Assembly (NCBI GenBank): GCA_032207245.1
Contig: CM063506.1
Location: 21,442,444 to 21,506,443 of the forward strand
Direction: 5' to 3'
DNA length: 64,000 nt
Source: Pardosa pseudoannulata
Taxonomy: Eukaryota; Arthropoda; Arachnida; Araneae; Lycosidae
The position numbers and the translations under genes are program-made. Of this stretch, positions 25,340-37,174 are shown one piece after another (position 1 is the first letter of the stretch; the number at the start of each line of letters is the position of its first letter). The notes under the pieces are model-generated. The model ran no database searches. It was given only the letters and a program-made list of their open reading frames with translations, and was not told where the DNA came from.

Positions 25340-25518
25340 ATGCCGGACTATGGCCTAATGGTTATGATGCTGGCCTTTGGAGTTCGTGTGTTCGAATCCC
25401 ACTATGGCATGGATGTTCGTAGCCGTTCGGAATCGGCTTTAAGCAGTAGGTCCCGGTCTCATTAGCCTTCGTGTTGCAAAAAGTACACAGTACAGCTCCA
25501 AAACCAAACCAAACCAAA
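25340..25518 (+). mobile_element. tRNA-derived SINE
   Basis: GGCCTAATGGTTATGATG (A-box region), GGAGTTCGTGTGTTCGAATCC (B box), GCATGGATGTTCGTAGCCG, GGTCTCATTAGCC and a 3' end of repeated AAACC. Good match to 60195-60367. Confidence 0.85.
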
Positions 25519-25567
25519 AACAAGTAAAAATTTTGTGAATAGACCGGAAAAAATAATTATTCTAACA

Positions 25568-26508
25568 CTAGCATATAGCCCGTCATATGACGGGCATTAA
25601 GTGACGGGATCAGTAAAATTTTTAATTTTTGAGATTGTAAAGTACCCTATGAGACAGGTAAAAAATGGTTTGTTTTTTAGATGAGAATTATCTGGTAGAC
25701 GCTTAGTAACTTGTTTATCTTCATGCTCCTCTAAAGTATTCTGATATTGTGAATGCAGTTTAGAATCACGTTGAATTCATTTAGAAAGATAATTCAAAGT
25801 TTTCATAGTTACGTCGAAATTATTGTTAAGTTCTTCCTAATTTTTTGCTGCAGTAATTAATGGAAGTAAAGGAATGGAACTATCATTTCCACTACACCCT
25901 GGAGGTAAACAGAATTTGTTGTTAACATTGATGATAAAATTTTCATTGCAACAAAAAATAATCGATGATTAAATTTAAAACTATCATTTATGTAGTTAAT
26001 ATATTATTTAAGCCAAATAAAAAAAATACTTACGTAATACCCAAGTTCAGTGATAAAACGTATGAAAATAATCACAGACGATATTTAAATAATTTAAAAT
26101 AAAATATGATCAAATGAGCTGGTTAAAGGAATGACGTCATCATGCTAGAAAATATATTATTTTTACCTATTTATTACGTGATAAATTGATAAATTTAATC
26201 GCCTACTTTTAACCGGGAAATATAGGGCTTTAAATAACGGCATTAAGCGCTCGAAGAGGGGGGAAGGGGGATTTCGAACGTTTTAAAAGACGACAATATT
26301 TTTCGCTGTGATAGGAAGCATATTTATACCAATTTATTTTAGAATCGGATCGATAGTTTAGGAGAAGATAAACTTTATCCACTTTGAATTTTGCTAACCC
26401 TAACTCATGAAGAATCCAATATGGATGCCTCTATCCATTCCAGGTCCAACCGTTTCATAAATTGGAGGACAGACGGACAGATAACTTAGGCTATTATTAT
26501 ATAGGGGA
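25568..26508 (-). mobile_element. non-autonomous Helitron, complete
   Basis: Read on the minus strand it begins TCCCCTATATAATAATAGCC at 26508, preceded by A. It ends with the hairpin CCCGTCATATGACGGG (25579-25594), an 11-nt tail and CTAG (25568-25571), followed by T. Insertion between A and T with no target duplication, a 5' TC and a 3' hairpin plus CTAG are the Helitron hallmarks. 941 bp without a helicase, so it depends on an autonomous element elsewhere. Confidence 0.85.
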
Positions 26509-26769
26509 TGTCGGAGTTTCCGATAAACAGACTCCAACCATTTTATAAGTATTCAAGAGGGGATTGGCGAGTTGCAGGTATGGACAAAAGAAAAAAAAAT
26601 CTGCCTAATAATATATTTATTTTTGTAAAATAAGTGCGTATTATAGAACATACGAATATACATATAATATACATATTAAGACCATATAGAATAAACATAA
26701 TATTGAATACTTTTGTTTTGCTAAAACACAAAGTTAATCCATCCAAACATTGTATTTCTTGATTTTTCT

Positions 26770-27160
26770 AGCCGCTTTAATTAATTCACGGTGCGCCATC
26801 GTCATAGAATTATATACTCTTAATTAAAGAAAACGACTTCAAAAACCGGACATTTATATTTATGGGCAATTAATCCCTTAACAGTTTACAAACGCAACAG
26901 CTCCAAATTATTAAAAATCAGCCATAGTGAACCCTTAATGGTTTGTTATACCTAATTTTTTTTAAGCATTGCGCACTTTTAATATATAAGAAAAGAGTTA
27001 CACAGGGAGAGTTGGATGCAAATATCATGTAAATTATAATATAGATACAGATTGTTTGGACACGGTGATATTAGGAGAAAATGTTAGGCGACCATACTTA
27101 AACCATTATCGCCAAGTTGGCGGGGGAACCCAGTTCTTTAGTCAAGCGAAATTTTCTTTA
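26770..27160 (+). repeat. interspersed repeat (family shared with 62528-62910)
   Basis: Shares GGGCAATTAATCCCTTAACA, CAACAGCTCCAAATTATTAA, GATACAGATTGTTTGGACAC, GGAGAAAATGTTA and TATCGCCAAGTTGGCGGG with the copy near the right end. Function unknown. Confidence 0.7.
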
Positions 27161-27690
27161 AAACTTCGAATTTTTCTAAATTTAAATTGAATTTTTAAAA
27201 TCTAATTAAAGTTTATTTCTTGGTATTTCATGGTATATAAAGTTTATTTCATAGTATTTATGGTATTGAATTTGATTTTTAACCATAAATAATAAACACA
27301 AGGAGAGTTGGATGCAAATATCATATAAATTATAATATAGATACAGATTTTTTGGACACGGTGAGATCAGGAGAAAATGTTAGGCGACCATACTTAAACC
27401 ATTATCGCCTAGTTGGCGAGGGAACCCAGTTCTTTAGTCAAGCGAATTTTTCTTTAAAACTTCGAATTTCTCTAAATTTAAATTGAATTTTAAAAATCTA
27501 AATAAAGTTTATTTTCTTTTTTGGCTAATCAGTTGTCCTGAGATTCCTATCGAATATTTTTGTTTAGAAAAAACATGTATTCTATTTCACATGAAAAATT
27601 CGCAATAAATGCTAAACAATAAACAAACTAATAGATTATTTCTATTTATGGTATCGGATTTGACTTTTAACCATAAATAATAAAATTTAT
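27005..27690 (+). repeat. tandem duplication of the 3' part of that repeat
   Basis: GGAGAGTTGGATGCAAATAT at 27008 recurs at 27303, and both units run through AGGCGACCATACTTAAACC to a terminal TTTTAACCATAAATAATAAA (about 27275 and 27670). Two units, roughly 295 and 390 bp. Confidence 0.75.
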
Positions 27691-28245
27691 AATGCTCGAG
27701 ATGAAAATTACTTTTCTCTTATTGAAAATGGGATTATTGTGGGATTCCCTTTTGCAGATAATTCTAAATATAGCCGTGGTATATTTTTGAGAGTCTTTGT
27801 GCACATACAAAGCATTCAAAATGAATACGAATGCTTAACAACATTCTGTTTTTAGAACTGTTTGAAAATATTTTGATCATCTTTGTTTACAAATAATTCT
27901 ATTGGAGGATTAATTTCGTGTGATATTTTTCAGATCAAATTCTATTTATTACTTATTTCTGGATTTCTTTTCAGTGTAAGGGCCATCTTCTTTTGAAAGG
28001 TTTCCCAGAAACACTCTTGATTAAGTTTCTTTCATACCAAGCTTCTTGACAACACAAAATCAAGATGAACATTTGTGAGACAAATCGTCTTAACATCAAT
28101 CCCAATTTAATCAACGCTAAATTAAAAGATTAGTTAGAAATGTATAATAACAGAATCGCGGTTTATTTACAGATGTAGGTATAAATAACCGAAAATACCA
28201 GAATAAATTTGTTGTTTACATATATTTTAAGCAATTTTAAAATTT
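27691..28245. other. no gene seen
   Basis: AT-rich spacer. 28186-28250 is related to 33380-33439, part of a local tandem unit into which the LINE inserted. Confidence 0.5.
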
Positions 28246-28334
28246 AAACGGGAGGAGAGTATTGGATCTCGATCTGTGCTGACGTGCTTTTCCTGCTCTC
28301 TCGTTTTGTTTTCTTGCGCTCGTTTCCTCACTCA

Positions 28335-29885
28335 ATGAGTGGCGGAGACAACTCAGTTTTGATTATGGATTCGTCCAAGATGATGCCTTCTGGATCTTCC
28401 ACTCAACCCACTGCTATGGATAGTCCAAAAGTTGTGATGAACTTTGCCAATTACCGACCGGCTACGACTTCTGCTCCCGATCCTGGTTCTGATTCCGACA
28501 TGGACGCTGATGTTTCGGATGCTCCGATTTCACTCTGCCCGTACGATCATACGATGTTAAATATGATTGAACGCGGGATGCTGACGCCTGCCGCCGTTAA
28601 GGAAATACTCTCTCAACGCCCGAAATTAGCAGCTCATCTAAATGGTAAGCATACTTATGATAACGAGCAAACTTCTCAACCAAAAACCCCATGTAAACGT
28701 CCTAAGAAAGATGATTTTGTACTTCCACCTCTTCGACATACGGCTAAAAGAGCCATTCCCACTGGAAATAATGAGAAACTTGTTACTAAAAATAAATTTA
28801 GTAACCTTAAGGAAAAAACCCTTTCTGGGCCTCCTAATTCTTCCACAACATCTAATAACTCTAGTGTTAAGCCTAAAATTAGGCAAATAACTGTTGTCAA
28901 AACTGAACACTACCGCCAGCTTTTGAAAGAAATTGCTGGACCAGATAATGCCCGAAAGTTCCATGCCCGGATTGGTGGCGAATTTATTCGCCTTCAGCCC
29001 TTCACTGAAGACGATCACAGGGCTATTACAAAATTTTTGGTTGATAATAAAGTTGAAGGCTATATCCTTCCAATTGGTATTGTACGCCCTTTAAAAGTGG
29101 TACTTCGCGGTCTCCCCAGCGATATTCCGGTGGAGGAGATTCAAGATGAATTAACTAGGATGGAATTTCCTGTTCTTAAAGTAGCCCAACTTATTAAACG
29201 GAAAACGAACCAACCCATGCCCCTCTTCCAAATTCAGCTGACTAATAACGAAGCTGGCAAAAAAATCAATGAACTCCAATCACTATTCTACATTAAAATT
29301 ACTGTCGAACGCTATAGGTCTCCCATAAAAACTCAGCAGTGTCACAACTGCCAGTTCTTCCACCATCATTCGGATAACTGTCTAATGAAGCCACGCTACG
29401 TGAAATGCGCCGAGTTCCACAACACCAAGAATTGCCCCAAAGGATCAGGGAAAATTGATTCACCTGTATGTTGCAACTGCGGAGGACAACATCCAGCTAG
29501 TTACCAAGGATGCCCGAAATTTCCCAAGCCAAAGGTTGCCGCGCCAACCTTCGTCGCAGCGGTTCCTAAGCCTCTGACTCAGTCCTTTTCGCAGGCTATC
29601 TCATATGGCGTGCCCTCTGCTCCAGTTACGACTTTAGCTCCGTCCTTACCTACAGAGTCTACCCAGCCTCCCAATACTGATAATATTGCTTCTTCACATA
29701 ATCAACTTGGCGAAATAGCCAGTTTACTCACGGACATTAAGCAACTTCTTGGTATACAGGATTTTGAAGAAATTATTGTAAAACTTCGAAAGATTAAATC
29801 TAACATGGTCCAAGCTAAGACCACTGAAGAACGCATGTTCGTGTTCTTTTCTGGTCTTATTCAAGACCCCTCCACCGGCCCCTGA
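28335..29885 (+). CDS. LINE ORF1, gag-like nucleic-acid-binding protein
   Basis: 516 residues from the first ATG, which reads MSGGDNSVLIMDSS. The frame stays open upstream to 28284 but only from a GTG. ORF1 proteins of jockey-like LINEs coat the element RNA and deliver it to the nucleus. The N-terminal third is Ser/Pro/Asp-rich and probably disordered. A central domain at about 190-330 precedes three Cys-His knuckles. The first is CHNC at 336-339 with His344 and Cys349. The second reads YVKCAEFHNTKNC, with Tyr where the first Cys is expected. The third starts CCNCGGQHPASYQGC at 379. The stop TGA overlaps the ATG of ORF2 by one base. Intact apart from the Cys-to-Tyr change. Confidence 0.9.
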   Translation: MSGGDNSVLIMDSSKMMPSGSSTQPTAMDSPKVVMNFANYRPATTSAPDPGSDSDMDADVSDAPISLCPYDHTMLNMIERGMLTPAAVKEILSQRPKLAAHLNGKHTYDNEQTSQPKTPCKRPKKDDFVLPPLRHTAKRAIPTGNNEKLVTKNKFSNLKEKTLSGPPNSSTTSNNSSVKPKIRQITVVKTEHYRQLLKEIAGPDNARKFHARIGGEFIRLQPFTEDDHRAITKFLVDNKVEGYILPIGIVRPLKVVLRGLPSDIPVEEIQDELTRMEFPVLKVAQLIKRKTNQPMPLFQIQLTNNEAGKKINELQSLFYIKITVERYRSPIKTQQCHNCQFFHHHSDNCLMKPRYVKCAEFHNTKNCPKGSGKIDSPVCCNCGGQHPASYQGCPKFPKPKVAAPTFVAAVPKPLTQSFSQAISYGVPSAPVTTLAPSLPTESTQPPNTDNIASSHNQLGEIASLLTDIKQLLGIQDFEEIIVKLRKIKSNMVQAKTTEERMFVFFSGLIQDPSTGP

Positions 29886-32565
29886 TGGCTTTGAATAGGT
29901 TTCTAACAGTCTTCGCATGGAACTGCAACGGCATCAAAAATAGGATTCGTGAGTTCAGGGAATTTGTAAATGAGCGCTCACCCGATATTGTACTTCTTCA
30001 AGAAACCCATCTCCGACCAGAAGATAAACTCAACATCAAAGACTACACCACATATAGGAATGATTTCCCTAGTCTAAATCAATCCATGAGAGGCACTGCT
30101 ATTATTATTAAACGTTCCATTCCCTATCATGTTATTATTCTTCCTTCTTTGCAGGTCATTAACGCCAATGCTATAAACATCAAAATCAATAATGGATCGC
30201 CCTATACTATAATTTCAACTTACATCCCCCCTTCTTTAAATCCGCGTGAGGTACTAGCCGATATCTATGCTTTAAGCAATATTAATAATGATACTATTAT
30301 CTTTGGAGATCTTAACGCAAGGCATAGGGACTGGCATTGTACCTGTAATAATGCATATGGACAAGTAATTAATAACTTTTCTGATAACTCAGACTTTGAT
30401 ATTTTCGCACCTAGAGAACCAACTCACCATACAAATCATAGCAGTAGCGTTATTGACTTTGCCTTAATTAAAGGTATTCCAAATTCTTTAACTATTGATA
30501 CTATTTGTGACCTCTCATCAGATCATAATCCAGTTCTTTTAAAAATCTTTATTAGAAATAACCCTTACTCTTTTACTCCAAAGAAATTTATTAATTGGAA
30601 GCAATTCAAAGAACATCTTAATTCTAAACCTTTTGCCCTCCCTAACATTGAAAACACTAATGATCTTGAATCTTCTATTACTAAATTAACTTCTGATATT
30701 AATGACAGTATTACTTTTGCTTCCACTATCATTCCTGACGCAGACAAATGCCACTCTGACAGACACCTTAAAATTTTAATTAATAATAGGAATCGGGCCA
30801 GAAAAGCCTGGCAACGTAATAAAACTCCAATAAATAAAAGAATTATGAATAATACACAACAAGATCTCAAATACTATATACAAGATAAATCTAATAAAGA
30901 CTGGGATAACTTTTTAACTTCTTTGGACACCACTGACAATTCCATCTGGAAGGCTGCCAGGCGCTTCAAAAATTCGTACACTCCTATTCCGCCATTAAAA
31001 GTTCCAAATTCTAACAATATACTTTATACTGCAGAAGAAAAGGGTAATTTAATCGGCAGCACGTTAGCTCAAAATTTTACCCCAAATCCAGGTTCTGACG
31101 TAAACACGACCAACGAGGTTTCCAATAGTATTAACATTATTCAAAATTTCAATTCCTTTAACACTAATGTTCATATTGATTCGGCTGCCCTTGTCAAAAT
31201 TATTAAACACTTACCTAAACGTAAATCTCCTGGAGAAGATAACATCACTAATACTGCTCTCAAGCATCTCCCCATTCAATATGTTTATTACATTTATACC
31301 ATCATCGATCATATTTTTTACTTTTGTTATTTTCCTAGCAATTGGAAAAATTCAATTATTGTCCCTATTCCAAAACCTAAAAAGGATCATTCTTCTCCAG
31401 ATAATTATCGTCCGATTAGCTTGCTTAACACTATTAGTAAAATTACTGAAAAATTTATTCTTGCGGAAGTGAACAATCACTTAGATGAAAATAATATTAT
31501 AATTCCGTATCAGTTTGGCTTCCGTAAGAATCTTTCGGCCTCTCATCAAGTCTACCGTATTGCAGAAATTTTAGCTAAAAATAAATTAAATAAATTATCT
31601 ACTGCTGCAGTTTTTCTCGATGTTGCTCGTGCTTTCGACAAAATCTGGATACATGCCCTCATTCATAAATTACTTCTTTATAATTTCTCGAAACATCTAA
31701 TTAAGTTAATTTTCTCATACCTTTCGGATCGTACTTTTCAAGTTAAAATTTATCATACTCTCTCTTCAAAATTTCCAATACTCAGTGGCGTTCCACAGGG
31801 ATCCCTTCTCGGCCCTACTTTGTTTAACATTTATATTAATGACATCCCTGTGCATCCAAAAACTGAACTAGCTATTTATGCTGATGATACCGCTATATTT
31901 GCTTATAATAAAAATTATAAATTTGCTGTGTGATTGCCGTTAATAAACATCTAGGCAAAATTTCTGAGTGGCTTGAACGATGGAAAATTAGGATTAACAC
32001 TTCTAAATGCGAAGCAGCTATGTTCACATCCAAGCAGAGAACGACTTATGTCAACTACAACATTTATATCAATAACACTCGTATCCCATGGTCGGACACC
32101 GTTAAATATTTAGGAGTAACTCTTGATAAAAACTTAACATGGAAGCAACACTTTACTTCCGTTAAAACTAAATATAGAAATGCTAAGCGAGCTCTGTACC
32201 CTTTAATTTCTCGTCATAGCAAAATGGATACTAAAATTAAGCTGCTCATTTACACTTCCTTTCTGCGTCCAATTTTTACCTATGCAGCTCCAGTGTGGTC
32301 GTATGCAGCAGATTCTAATATTAAAATTCTAACAACTATTCAAAATTTAATTCTTAAAGAAATAATTAACGCTCCCTGGTACTTTAGAAATACTAAAATT
32401 CACGAAGAATTAAGAATTCTTCCTATTCCAAATTTTATCTACAATCTTTCTGTTAAATTTCATAAAAACTTAAGCAATGATTTAATCAATAATCTTGTCA
32501 ATTACGACCCCACTGATGCTAGCAATAGAAGAAGGCCTTTGGCCATTCTTGGCAAAGTTCCTTGA
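29885..32565 (+). pseudogene. LINE ORF2: AP-type endonuclease and reverse transcriptase, one frame break
   Basis: Begins MALNRFLTVFAWNCNGIKNR. Residues 1-215 form an endonuclease/exonuclease/phosphatase domain with LLQETHL, IIFGDLNARHRDW and the terminal SSDHNPVLL, the metal- and phosphate-binding residues that nick target DNA. The reverse transcriptase follows (about 425-690), with NYRPISLLNTISKITEK, FLDVARAFDKIW, GVPQGSLLGPTLFNIYINDI and the catalytic YADD at 665-668. At 31926-31933 an extra TG dinucleotide in GTGTG shifts the frame and gives TGA. The thumb and C-terminal region (INTSKCEAAMF, VKYLGVTLDKNLTWKQHF) continue in another frame to 32565. Otherwise complete. Length suits the jockey clade. 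There is no RNase H domain. Confidence 0.9.
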
Positions 32566-32944
32566 TGTTTTTGTGTTGTCTTAAAAAAAAATCTACAAAA
32601 TGTAAGAAAAAAGTTTTAAAATATCTCTAAAATGGCCATACATCATAATTCGTACCTCTCCCGATATTTCTGTATCGTTCCGACTCGGCTTTCCGCTCTC
32701 TCTGAGAGGGAGGAGCGTTTTATGCATTTTTCTCCTACTGAAAGCAACTCTGATATCATCACTATCAAGTCTTCTCAGACCGTGATGGCGTGGTGCATCC
32801 AGTAGGGTGCCTGCCAAGCTATAACTTGCGATTTCAATTTCTGATTTCTATATCAATAAAAATGTTTTCTTCATGGTTTTTGTACGGATGTCCCTGGCCG
32901 CAAAAATATGTGTTTTATTTCTATCCCTAAACTTTCTACTCTCT
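32566..32944 (+). other. LINE 3' untranslated region
   Basis: Runs from the ORF2 stop to the conserved LINE 3' end ACGGATGTCCCTGGCC to CTAAACTTTCTACTCTC. AATAAAAAT near 32855 could be a poly-A signal. The terminal 65 bp are shared with 5086-5150. Confidence 0.7.
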
Positions 32945-33110
32945 AGTTTTGTGTCTTGAACTCACGAATCCACCTCCCTATCCCCTATTTCCTCTTTTTA
33001 GTTGTTTTATTTTCTGCTCGTTGTCATTTTATGCTTACTGTAAGAAATCTCTGGATTAGAGGGCTCGGCCCAGGCAGTCCAGTTGAACTACCATCCTGAA
33101 GATCCTGAAG
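32945..33110 (+). other. LTR-derived segment fused to the LINE 3' end
   Basis: Aligns to 36283-36450 of the solo LTR: GAACTCACGAATCCACC, TTCTGCTCGTTGTCA/GCTCTGCTCGTTGTCA, CTGTAAGAAATCTCTGGAT, GAGGGCT and GAAGATCYTGAAG. It lies inside the target duplication, so it arrived with the LINE. It stops exactly at the second AAACGGGAGGA. Confidence 0.8.
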
Positions 33111-33121
33111 AAACGGGAGGA

Positions 33122-34096
<975 letters not shown>

Positions 34097-34216
34097 TTTT
34101 GGAGCGGACAATTCTCAAACACTAGGCCAACGTAACATTATTATTTTTACAATTGGTAAAAATTATGCAAAATGAGTATTATATAATTTACATATAACTA
34201 CATGTCTGATGTATTT

Positions 34217-34218
<2 letters not shown>

Positions 34219-34267
<49 letters not shown>
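34219..34267. repeat. (TA)n
   Basis: TA run with one ATAATA break, directly left of the repeat at 34268. Confidence 0.9.
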
Positions 34268-34270
<3 letters not shown>

Positions 34271-34709
34271 AATATAGGCAATAAGACGGACTTCACGGTG
34301 GATGGTTGCAGTTATGGCCCATAAAAATGATATCGTTTTAGCTAAAATCTTTTATTAAGATAACGTTGGAGGACGGGTGGGTTCCCACTTCATCATAGGG
34401 ACAGGACAAACTGAGGGGTCAGCTAGCATGAAGTTATATGTAAAAGACCCTTAACACCTGGGTCAACATCTCAGTCAAAATCTGTGAGAAAATCTGCCTC
34501 CGACAGGGTGCATCTCCTTTCTGTTCGGAAATTTCCTAAATTGTCGGCTAGGGCAATGTAGAGTTATAATTGGTCTGACCCCTTCTCTTAGGGTGTTTAC
34601 TGTAGCCCGAGTGGTCAATTTAGGATAGGGGTTAAAAAGGGGAATGCAAAAGGACGCGGGTAGTTTAGCCCTTTACTTAAGTTTTGAACCCCCCCCCCCC
34701 GAGAATTTT

Positions 34710-34712
<3 letters not shown>
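34268..34712 (-). repeat. repeat inserted between TA arrays (copy 2)
   Basis: Reverse-complement relative of 3865-4288: GGTTCCCACTTCATCATAGG, CCTGGGTCAACATCTC, GGAAATTTCCTAAATTGTC and GGGGTTAAAAAGGGGAA are shared. It ends GAGAATTTTCCTTATATA at a TA array and contains a C run at 34689-34700. Confidence 0.8.
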
Positions 34713-34807
<95 letters not shown>

Positions 34808-34856
34808 GTATATGTATATATATATGTATATATATATATATATGTATATATATATG

Positions 34857-34913
<57 letters not shown>

Positions 34914-34932
34914 GTATATATATATGTATATA

Positions 34933-35015
<83 letters not shown>
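34713..35015. repeat. (TA)n with TATG/TGTA interruptions
   Basis: About 300 bp. It sits at the left edge of the duplication unit 35016-37173; the equivalent array of unit 2 is only about 37 bp. Confidence 0.95.
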
Positions 35016-35017
<2 letters not shown>

Positions 35018-35705
35018 GATAGTATACAATCCAAGGAAAGAAGAGTAACACATCGAAACTTGTTTTAATCTAGATTAAAAATATGAAAATTTATTTGTTA
35101 GTGGAAGATGTAGAGTACCGTTTTTCGGTACTAAAGTTCTGAGTTTGAACCTCACAATTGATAAGGACATATCTAGATGCCATAAAGAGACTTTGAATAG
35201 TTAATTCTTGTTCAATTTGTACTCATGAAATAAAAATTGATCACGGAGCTTCCGTTCAAACAAATATATTCGTTAGTAAACACGAAAATAAAACAGATCT
35301 CAAAGAGAAAATTAGATAATTTAGATCTCTATAAGAAAATTTAAGGAACAGAAAATGATTATTAAGGGCCTATATAGTAGTGGTGGGTAGATTGAGTGGT
35401 CTGTTGTGCAACGATTAAAGACTCAATAACCACGGCTAACAATTATACAGAACAATATCATTAGTAAAATTCTATAGAAACGATATAGTTTTTCATGCTT
35501 TTCGGTAATTGGAGAGCTGTAAAGTTCGCTCACTTTGGGGCACGGTAAAGGTTTTATAATCCTATGAATGAACATAGATCATACAACAACGAATACTTGT
35601 TTTTTATTAACAATGGGTGAAGAGAAAATTTATCTTGTACTGCTTGAACATTAGAAAATTGAGGAGTATCTAGAATGTTGACTAGAATGAATAGAAATTA
35701 CTGTT

Positions 35706-35815
35706 TAAAGCCAATTCCGAAATATCCATGCTATCCATGGAACTTGAACCCCAGTACTGAAGAGAAGCACCCTATCTGTTTGGCCATTGTTCAACAATTA
35801 GTACCATCTATCGGG
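35706..35815 (-). mobile_element. degenerate SINE in unit 1
   Basis: On the minus strand: AATGGCCAAACAGATAGGGTG, CAGTACTGGGGTTCAAG, GCATGGATATTTCGGAATTG, GGCTTTAAACAG. Same insertion present in unit 2, so it predates the duplication. Confidence 0.65.
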
Positions 35816-36044
35816 TAGTATATAATCTATATATTACTGAAACATTTATGTAAATCACATCTATCTATTCTAATATGCATCTCTATGTTGACGTTTTAAC
35901 TAGCACTTGATGTTTATATGATAGCAAATTCTTCTACCTCCGATTTTGTAGAAACTATTAAAAGTGTCTACCGAGAATGATTTCCATATACCCATATATC
36001 AATTTTTCATATCTTTAATAATGTAAAACATATCTTGAACATAT

Positions 36045-36651
36045 TGTTACAAATTTGTTTATCGTAAATTTAGCATGGGACTCTATGGGTATCTCGCCAA
36101 ATTAGCGAGATATCGGCTCGTTGGCGACAGTTTTGGCAACCTATTTTTGTCGCCACGTTCGTCACCAAGTGTCGCCAAATGTTGCCAAGTGTGGAATTAC
36201 GTGACCACTTCCGGTTCCGGTTTCTGGAGTGTTCCGGCAGTTTCTTCGGGCCTATATAAGGCAGACAAAGTCCCATGAAGAGAGTTACTGTGTTATGAAC
36301 TCACGAATCCACCATTCTATCTTTATCTTTCATCTTTTATTTGTTTATGCTCTGCTCGTTGTCAATTTCTCTGCTTGCTGTAAGAAATCTCTGGATTTGA
36401 GGGCTTGACCCAGGTAATCCAGTTGACCCATCATCTTGAAGATCTTGAAGATGAAGAGATTAGAGTCGTCGTTGTGCTTGATGCGGAAAATGATCCATTA
36501 ACCGACGGCATTGGGCTCAAATTGTTCCGCGGTAATTTTGTCGGTGTGTTGTATTTATTGAATGCTAATAAAGTATTTGTTTTCGTGCTGCAGTCTTGCT
36601 TGCTTGTAAAGTTCATTCAATCCCCGAAACCAGTTTTGTAAGTTCGTAACA
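36045..36651 (+). mobile_element. solo LTR, 607 bp, with 4-bp target duplication
   Basis: Ends TGTTAC and GTAACA, flanked by ATAT at 36041-36044 and 36652-36655. The duplicate unit at 38236 shows the empty site GAACATATCTAAAC. It has a TATA box TATATAAGG at 36253, a GC-richer R/U5 region and AATAAA at 36567. A 4-bp duplication suits Gypsy-like LTR retrotransposons. Internal sequence has been lost by LTR recombination. Confidence 0.9.
36253..36290 (+). promoter_or_regulatory. LTR core promoter
   Basis: TATATAAGG at 36253 with a probable start about 30 bp on, in GAGAGTTACTG. The sequence shared with the LINE tail begins here. Confidence 0.5.
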
Positions 36652-37171
36652 ATATCTAAACTCTACGCAAAAAAGAAAAAAAAGAGACATGCTGAAAAGG
36701 TGACTCATACCCCTCGACGTATTTTTATCAATATTTGGTAAAATTTTGATATAACTGCACTGATAACTTGTAGAACTGATACCAAACATTATACTTACAT
36801 ACAGTAATAGAGGCGAAAAGACAGGCAATAAATTATGGAGCTTGGAGTAATTTTATAATGCTATTTATAGCAGTACGTAAAGGTCTCCTATAGCCTCTCT
36901 CTAATTTTATCCTTCTTTTTTAAATCTCTTGCACATACAATATTTTGGAAACCCTTTAATATTATTAATATACATTACTTTTCGCTATAAGCTTTATACG
37001 CTCTTTAAATATTTTGGCTTCGATGTTTAATTGGTGTGTAATTTTTAATATTTGAGTTTCATTGTTAAGTTATATTAATGGAATCTAATTTTCCAATAAA
37101 TGCACATAATTGTTTATATATTTTAATTATTGCTTCGTTCTGATACAGACACATTCTCCTCTAAAAATATT

Positions 37172-37174
<3 letters not shown>

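Larger units (their letters stand above)
28246..33121 (+). mobile_element. jockey-type LINE with LTR-derived tail, bounded by 11-bp target duplication
   Basis: AAACGGGAGGA at 28246-28256 recurs exactly at 33111-33121. The insert 28257-33110 holds a 77-bp 5' leader, a gag-like ORF1, an endonuclease/reverse-transcriptase ORF2 and a 3' UTR. Beyond the LINE 3' end there are about 165 bp matching an LTR found at 36045-36651. The uninterrupted target can be seen in the tandem paralogue at 33380-33510, where TTTAAACG is followed at once by GAAATCTGAGGGTAG. There is no poly-A tail. ORF2 has one small frame break, so the copy is young. Confidence 0.9.
35016..37173 (+). repeat. tandem duplication, unit 1
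   Basis: Starts CTGATAGTATACAATCC after the TA array and ends TCTCCTCTAAAAATATTC. It aligns throughout to 37212-38742 except for the LTR insertion at 36045-36651. No coding function. Confidence 0.9.

Noticed and set aside
28284..28334. Upstream extension of LINE ORF1 to 28284
   Set aside because: It would start at GTG. The first ATG in frame is at 28335 in a good context, and the extension leaves almost no 5' leader.
28638..29018. Minus-strand 126-codon frame
   Set aside because: Shadow of LINE ORF1, no supporting features.
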